From Pomphorhynchus laevis (taxonomy: Eukaryota > Acanthocephala > Palaeacanthocephala > Echinorhynchida > Pomphorhynchidae), in the NCBI GenBank assembly GCA_012934845.2, contig WNNJ02001530.1:1-64000 (forward strand): a stretch of 64,000 nt of DNA. Reading direction: 5' to 3'. The notes below the pieces were generated by a model. It did no database searches. It saw only the letters and a list, made by a program, of their open reading frames with translations, and was not told where the DNA came from. Of this stretch, positions 57,573-64,000 are shown in pieces. Both the position numbers and the translations under genes were made by a program. The first letter of the stretch is position 1; the number at the start of each line of letters is the position of its first letter.

Positions 57573-58877
57573 TAGATATACATATTTGTATATTAATTTT
57601 GTTAGGGGATCCGGTTAGAAATCACACATAGGGTAGGTTTTTAACATATCGTTAGAATACGAAATCTAGCGTTCTGGATGCGAAATCGTTATGGATACGA
57701 AATCTAGCTAGTGTTCTAGCGTTCCTGACAGCTAGGCAACTATGAAATGGAGGTTTCGTTGACAATAGTGGGGATATGGCAATTTTTGTCGCGGATGGAA
57801 TTGGACTTTTGTAGTCCATAGTCAAACGTTCAAAAGACTTAGTAGTCTTTATCATTGTAAGGCCAAGTCTAGATAAAAATAGGAGGTTTGATAAACTTGC
57901 AAATTTTGAAATTTTAATGAAGCTTCAAACATCAGTAGTACGGAAGATGTTTCGAGCGAACGTAATGTAACATTTTGTCTCTCCTTGATGACACAATACA
58001 TCATGTATTTTCACGAGCTCAGTTGCTCCAACGGCAGCACAAGATGACATAGTATCCGCAACAATATTTTTATTACCTGCACGATAAACTAATGAAAGCT
58101 AAACGGCGCTAATTCTAGTGACCATCTGGCGATTTTCTTATTTTTATCTAGTTAGATTATTGAAGATAAACGTTTATCTATTGAAGATAAACGTTATTGA
58201 ACGTTGGTCTATAATTAATTTAGAACAGAATAGGAGCAGATAGTGACACCTTTCGGTGTATTGTTTCGACAACCTCGTGAACTTCTTTTTCAATCTATAG
58301 TAAACACTACTGGATTTGCGTTAAAGACTGATAAGAAGGAAATGGCTTGCTTTATTAACTAAGCACAGCTCCAATAACCTGGTCAGAAACGTCGGTTTCA
58401 ATCACTAACTCTTTATAAGGATTGTAGCTATTCAACGAAGAGATAATAATCTCACTTTAGAGTTCATAAATACAATCGTGAACGCTGTATATGACATATA
58501 TAAATATGCTTAATTACAATGTGATACTGACGTCATGTTAACCATCTGTGAATGGTGACGGAAGTGCAACTTTGAATAAACAGCGAATAATGAAGTTATC
58601 AGAACCTCCAGTATCAACAAGGTATCTGGCTTGATTACAAGCTATCGACATATTTCTAATATTTTAGATAACGATTAGGCGTTTGTTCAATTAGTGCAGC
58701 TGAATTCATCGCATTACGATAAGACTCACAAACATTGGCAAAGGGACCTCGCTTGGGACACTTGAAGTATGTTGCTTCTCAGGCTGGACACTTTAGACGT
58801 TCATATCACGAACGGCAACGAAATCCGCAATCTTTGGAACTTGTACGATCACCCGATAAAGATTAAGTTGTCTAAAA

Positions 58878-60606
58878 TTTTTCCTTGTCATTCTTACTCT
58901 TACTCGTCCCCATCCTACTTCTCCGCCTCCACCATTATCCACACCAAGTCGACTCTGGAAACTTCTTGATATCCTATTCTCTGCACAGCCTTACTGAATT
59001 CTTCACTCTTTTCACTTCCTCTTAAATATCTCTCTCCCAATGATCTCTGCATTCTGTTTGATTCTGAACTTACGTCGATCCTCAATAACCTTCTGTCTAG
59101 TCGGCTCCGGAGTTCTCAGCGATTGCGCTATGCCCCTGGTTCGATTCTGACTGTAGTCTTTCTAAACGTCGACTCCGTCACTCTTTTCGTATGTATAATC
59201 GCTTTCTTAAACATTCTCCCTACTCACTCACTCCAAATCTCCGTGATTCCTACTCTTCTCAACGCCGTTCACATCTCATTTTTATATGTACTAAACGTAC
59301 TCTCTTTTGGCGAAATCAACTCGAGTCATCTTCCAACTCTAAATATTATTGGAAAACCTTAAACTCAATTCTTTCACGATCATCTACCCCTTTTAATATA
59401 AATCCTGATGAATTTTCTTCTTATCTACAAACTAAGCTATCTAATTTACTTTCCCTACTACCCATAGCCCCCTGTATCCGCTTTTCTCTTTAAATACTTC
59501 CCTTCCAGAACTATTCCACCTTCTTCCCGTTTCGTCTGATGAAGTTTCTTCGGTTCTGCTGTCATTACCTAATAAAACCTCTCCTTCTGACCCAGTTCCC
59601 ACTCACTTGCTTAAAAATATCTGCTCCCCTATCTTACCCTTCCTAACCACATTGTTCAACTCGTCCATCCGTGGTCGTACATTTCCTTCCATCTGGAAAT
59701 GCGCCACTGTTCGTCCTCTCATCAAAAAGCAATATCTCGACTCCTCACTACCATCTTCGTACCGTCCTATCTCACTTCTCCCAACCCTCTCTAAACTCAT
59801 TGAGTGTCTTGTTCTCAAGCAAGTTAATACATATCTCTTTTCCTCCAACTTGTTTCCTCCCTTCCAAGCCGATTTTCGCTATAATTACTCTAAAGAAATT
59901 GCCAGTCTTGAAGTTTATAACGGCTTACTTATATCGAGTGATCATAAATTATGTAGTGTCATAGTTTCTCTTGATCTATCGTCTGCTTTTGACATGATCG
60001 ATCATTCAATTCTTCTCCATCGCCTTCGTCATGATTATGGCTTCTCTTTGCCCACTGTATCATGGTTTTCTTCAAATTTATCGAACCGTGCATTTCGCGT
60101 CTATTCTACCTCTTCTCTCTCCCATCCTTCATTCATCCCGTTCGGTGTTCCACAAGGCTCAATATTAGGCCCTATGCTTTTCTCTCTTCTTCTCGGTGAT
60201 TTGTCTTCGATTTCTCGTACATTTAACTTCCATGTTATGCAATATGCTGATGACATTCTTATCTATGCTCACGCACCTGCTTATCGTATTCACGATCTTA
60301 GTGTTTCTGCTTCCGACTGTCTTGTCTCAATTTCCAATCATCTTTCTTCCCTTTGCCTTTCTCTAAATCCTAATAAATCCAAGATTATGTGGATTATATT
60401 TTGACGCCTTGGTGTAGAACCTCCCTTCGTATCATTAAATTCTTCAATTCTTCATATCGTTGATAATCTCGTTTTCCTAGGCTTCCATTTCGACAACCGA
60501 CTTTTACTTAAACCTTTCGTTAGAGATAAAGTACGCTCATCTACCTTGATAATTCGCAGCCTCCGTCAAGTTCGTAGATTGATCGATTTCCCTTCTGGTA
60601 TGACAA
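58878..60606 (+). mobile_element. LINE B copy 2, truncated at both ends
   Basis: Nearly identical to the minus-strand copy at 43,870-45,550. It starts in the proline-rich stretch after the endonuclease (about 58,878) and stops in the post-RT region (about 60,606). The RT frame 59,607-60,404 (265 codons) is longer than in copy 1 and includes YADDILIYAHAPAYRIHDLS (about 60,245-60,305). Inserted in the gag region of the gypsy-like fossil. Confidence 0.9.
59607..60404 (+). CDS. LINE B ORF2, RT core (open segment)
   Basis: 265 codons, open through [69 protein letters not shown] and SLNPNKSKIMWI. All catalytic aspartates of the RT palm are present, but no endonuclease domain is attached and the thumb is cut, so it cannot be autonomous. 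Confidence 0.82.
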   Translation: MLKNICSPILPFLTTLFNSSIRGRTFPSIWKCATVRPLIKKQYLDSSLPSSYRPISLLPTLSKLIECLVLKQVNTYLFSSNLFPPFQADFRYNYSKEIASLEVYNGLLISSDHKLCSVIVSLDLSSAFDMIDHSILLHRLRHDYGFSLPTVSWFSSNLSNRAFRVYSTSSLSHPSFIPFGVPQGSILGPMLFSLLLGDLSSISRTFNFHVMQYADDILIYAHAPAYRIHDLSVSASDCLVSISNHLSSLCLSLNPNKSKIMWIIF

Positions 60607-61130
60607 ATCATAGATGGAATGTAGATACTCTACATTCCTCAGTGTCTGACAAATCACTGATGACTGAATTTACATATGAAGAATGGGCATCCTCTTTTTG
60701 GATTTGATCGAACTGTATGGCTTAATTATGTGCTGCTTCCAGTGATACATCCATTTCAATTGCCTGTGCTAGGTTGTTGTTCGATTCTAAAATACACTGC
60801 CTAATATATGAAGAGTACATTCCGTTTATGAAAGCAAATATGACGAAAATATGACAAAAATATGACGTTAACACGTTTCACGAATTGTCGATATAATTTC
60901 TTAAGTTCTACTTAAAACGTATCATCTATGGAAACCAACAGAAAATGTCGAGTCTATATCAAGTTTATCAGAAGACTAAGTTTTCCTTCATCATTCAAAT
61001 CAGGTATATCCACAATGAATGATTTGAAACGTATTTGCCAATGTATACAAGAACCAGACGAATTTGCAGCATATGAATCAATATCCATTATCCCAGTACT
61101 AAAGATCTTTCCCATTACAATTGATTATTA

Positions 61131-61739
61131 AGCTATAGTGAACTAAATATAACTAATTGCAGAAAGGATACTAGATTTTAATAAGAAATCTACAAGCATT
61201 CAAAATATAATATTAATAAAAGTATAATGCTTATTATCAATATGCAACATTACGACACTCAGTGAACTGATCTGATCTATCTTCAACGTTATAGACATAA
61301 GATGTTCTAATTGAGATTTTCTATGCAACTTGATTAAGGTGCCGATTAAACGACAATTTGGATGTAATAAGAATAACGAGATACGCGAATCTAAAAACGA
61401 AATTAAAATGCTTCAAATTGAAGTGAATGGATTATACAAGATGATGATAGATTATAACGAAATATAGTAGACTATAATGCACTATAGACTGATAAATTAT
61501 AACGCACAGAATTCCCTCGCCTTAAAATATTCGAGATCAAAAACCATTAAGATCATCTACATCATGTAAATTCATTTTTTGACGAAATGTAGGGAACAGA
61601 GGGATATCGACGGCAATCCCTTGCTCTTATCTTTTCTAAAGTATATACCAAAAAGTGAGAATCCTGGTAGGCTCTATCAGTAAAAGAAATAAAGTACCCT
61701 TCTTTACAAATTTTTTAAATTCTTAATAATTTTTCGATT
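61131..61739. other. Non-coding sequence with one short direct repeat
   Basis: 61,665-61,739 (AAGTACCCTTCTTTACAAAT and following) is repeated at about 61,962-62,038. No gene seen. Confidence 0.5.
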
Positions 61740-61892
61740 TTCGATTGATATATTTGTCCCAATTACTATTTTTCTTGATTTTATTTTGCTAGCGATTTAT
61801 TGGTTTACGCTTCATTTGAAGCTATGTGATACTGAAAAATAAAATGATATTCAACCCGATGATGGGCTTTTGGTCATCTACTTCAACCACAA
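61740..61892. repeat. Direct repeat flanking the 62-63 kb fossil, left copy
   Basis: TTTTTCTTGATTTTATTTT and GATTTATTGGTTTACGCT at 61,768-61,815, then GGTCATCTACTTCAACCACA at about 61,872. The same items recur at 63,570-63,615 and about 63,798, with a longer spacer in the right copy. Confidence 0.75.
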
Positions 61893-62099
61893 GTAGGTGA
61901 TGTTTATGATAGTTATATTGTTTATGATGATAATGGGAATGAGTTTGCACAAATCATAAGCTCTTCCGACAAAAGAAATAGCGTACCCCTTCTTTACAAA
62001 TTTTTAAATTCTTAATAATTTTTTGATTTTTATAAATTTTTGATCTTAATTGTTTAGATTAACTATCTATTACCAAGTCGACTTTATTTCAGATTTAAA

Positions 62100-63330
62100 A
62101 CCGAAGAATTCACCTCTCAAGTAAGACGATTCGACCTATTATAAAGGATTATAATTTGAAAAAATACATTATCGATGGTTACAAGTTGATTTTAACCAAC
62201 TTTTTAACCGTCCCATTCATAAAAATATCCCTTACCGTGATCACTTATTGCACACGAAAATTGTTCACGTCGAAAGACCTGTCTATATGGATCACCATCA
62301 CCTAGCGATTTTGCTAAATTGTTCTCTTCTCTAGACTATCAAGATGCTATTTCAGAAGATAGTATTGCTGGTGATGCACTTTCATTTTATCGACGTTCAA
62401 CTTTTATTCAATCTGAGAAAGCACATAATATGCATTTTAATTATCTTTTTGAAAATTATGATGTTAGATGCACATTACCTTAGTCCAGAAAGTCCGGTTT
62501 GGTAATACCACATACCAATTTTGGAATACACACGAAACGAGAACTTGTCGAAGACTCAGACGTTATGAAACGCTTGAAAACAAAAATACACTTGTTTAAA
62601 GTAGGAACACATCAGCAAATGAAATTGCCACCGGTAGCCGTCATGATAAGCAATCACTTGACCGAAAATAGCATGGATGACAAATGTCATGGTGTATGCC
62701 TATTCATTTGACATGTGGTTTATGTTGAAAATATGCTGTACTACGAACTGATTCAAAAATTTAAAACTGTGAAAATAAAATGTTATGGAATTACGTATTC
62801 TCCGTTGATAGATGGTTTATACAAATTCAGCCAGAGAGTGGGACAAGATACCACATTATGCATTAATTTTGTAAGCTATGATAAAACAGTACCGGAAAAG
62901 TCCTTTATACTGCTTTTGCAATTATGAATTCATTTGTTGATTTCAAGCAATACCTTAAGAAATGAGTTCCGGTTGTGCGATCACTATTGAAGTTATTGAA
63001 ACTGGTACGAGATTACTTCATAGGCACACCTATTGTACTACCAACCGGTCACTGCGTAGTCTAGCGCTCATGCATACCAAAAGGTTCATTATTAACGAAC
63101 ACGATTGGTTAGATATCGAACGCTATAATGTTGCACTATGTTATGACTAAACATTTCCGATTAATTGGAATGAATATGTACGCATTAAATTGCTTTGGTG
63201 AAGATAGATTTGTATCGCTTTCGTCTTTTGCCAGTAAATGTATGGGACAGCGAGAATTAATACGCCTAGCTGAACTTATTGATCACAATTTTGGTGTTAT
63301 ATTAAATATCTTGTTACATTAAAAACGAGA
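62100..63330 (+). pseudogene. Unrecognised coding fossil between direct repeats
   Basis: A series of plus-strand open stretches with normal protein composition, less AT-rich than the flanks. It is broken in several places. I recognise no domain. The flanking direct repeats suggest it is, or was carried by, a mobile or foreign element, possibly viral; this is inference. Confidence 0.4.
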
Positions 63331-63535
63331 TGACATTTAAATTTTAGCTTCATCCTGAACTCACTGACCGCACTGATCACACTGACCCCGAACACTGATG
63401 ATTTATAGCAATGCTTAGTCTGATTAAATTATCCAGGTGCTTACTCTAGACGTTGAGTAGGCACCTTATTATTTATCGCCGTAGAATATCTTAACTTTGA
63501 ACTCGGTTTAACAATACCTAGTTCGGTCAATAATT

Positions 63536-63830
63536 TTTCGATTGATATAATTGTCGCAATTGTAATTTTTCTTGATTTTATTTTTTTAGTGATTTATTGG
63601 TTTACGCTGAATTTGAAAATTTATTATAAATTTTGAATATTTCGATTGCCTCTAAATTCTAACTTAATTAATCAAATTCTGCATCTACTAACTTATATTA
63701 CGTTGAAGACTGTAAAACTGATAATTAATTATTATATCATTACGTAAAATTATTAATTTAAACGGTAGCCATTTACCCGTACAATAGAATGGAATTTCAG
63801 TCATCTACTTCAACCACAATCCGAATAATC
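63536..63830. repeat. Direct repeat flanking the 62-63 kb fossil, right copy
   Basis: Partner of 61,740-61,892; about 170 bp of extra AT-rich sequence separate its two conserved parts. Confidence 0.75.
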
Positions 63831-64000
63831 TATATATAATACAATTAATAAGACAGTACAATAAATCATTTGAAATATTCAATACACTTTCTCGGTTTTA
63901 ATTAAAGCTTCATCATCATTCTAAAGGTTATTGGGCATTATTTTTTCTTTAATTTCAAGAAATTTCGAACATCTGCTATCTGGAATTATACAAAATATAG

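Larger units (their letters stand above)
57640..61130 (-). mobile_element. Ty3/gypsy-like LTR-retroelement fossil, split by a LINE
   Basis: Minus-strand pieces in the expected order: gag-like sequence (about 61,130-60,610), a zinc-knuckle-like stretch (about 58,870-58,700), a protease-like stretch with a DTG motif (about 58,600), RNase H-like sequence (about 58,130-58,000) and integrase-like sequence (57,855-57,650). It is broken in many places with internal material missing, and no intact LTRs are recognised. LINE B copy 2 (58,878-60,606) lies within the gag region. Old. Confidence 0.7.

Overview
The window is an AT-rich (roughly 70% AT by eye), intron-bearing animal genome, most likely an arthropod, with few host exons in a dense deposit of retroelements. 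The host content I can name is: (1) a tRNA-dihydrouridine(16/17) synthase gene of the DUS1L type on the minus strand, seven exons between 43,558 and 24,041, with a complete catalytic domain and consistent intron phases; (2) an apparently intact single-exon HTATIP2/TIP30-type NAD(P)-binding oxidoreductase at 55,333-56,031 (minus); (3) weaker plus-strand exons at 412-1,014, 7,668-7,829, 9,225-9,565 (resembling the N-terminal part of EFCAB1/calaxin) and 20,964-21,023 (possible terminal exon).

Layout. 0-10 kb: candidate plus-strand exons, a ~100-bp minisatellite (1.93-2.85 kb), a decayed minus-strand LINE with an apparent C-terminal restriction-like nuclease (4.0-5.8 kb), and a 447-bp foldback element in a TTAA site. 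10-20.8 kb: two reverse-transcriptase elements of Penelope-like character, a truncated LINE-D 3' end, and an almost full-length pyrimidine-rich CR1/L2-like LINE (family A, 16.5-20.3 kb). 21-43.6 kb: the DUS1L gene, whose introns hold a second copy of the 12-kb Penelope-like RT, several LINE remnants including one nested inside another, and a complete-structure LINE (family D, 37.5-41.7 kb) whose 3' tail looks tRNA-derived. 43.8-51.1 kb: family B LINE, a ~250-bp tandem repeat carrying hammerhead-core-like strings, and another family A LINE. 51.1-53.7 kb: a Penelope-like element headed by a ~486-bp palindrome. 53.8-57.6 kb: ~386-bp tandem repeats and SINEs that share a ~70-nt domain, surrounding the TIP30 gene. 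57.6-61.1 kb: a Ty3/gypsy-like fossil split by a family B LINE. 61.2-64 kb: unrecognised broken coding sequence between direct repeats.

The DUS1L and TIP30 proteins act separately (FMN-dependent tRNA U16/U17 reduction; NAD(P)-binding Rossmann protein). The rest of the window is best read as the history of several interacting transposon families: LINEs A, B and D, three Penelope-like families, and at least two small non-autonomous families. The observations most worth a second look are the conserved CGAAAC...CTGATGAG domain shared by SINEs and tandem repeats, the tRNA-like tail of LINE D, the large Penelope head-to-head palindrome, and the Penelope-like RT whose 3' tail recurs at four or more loci. 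Calls rest on reading alone; no database search was run.
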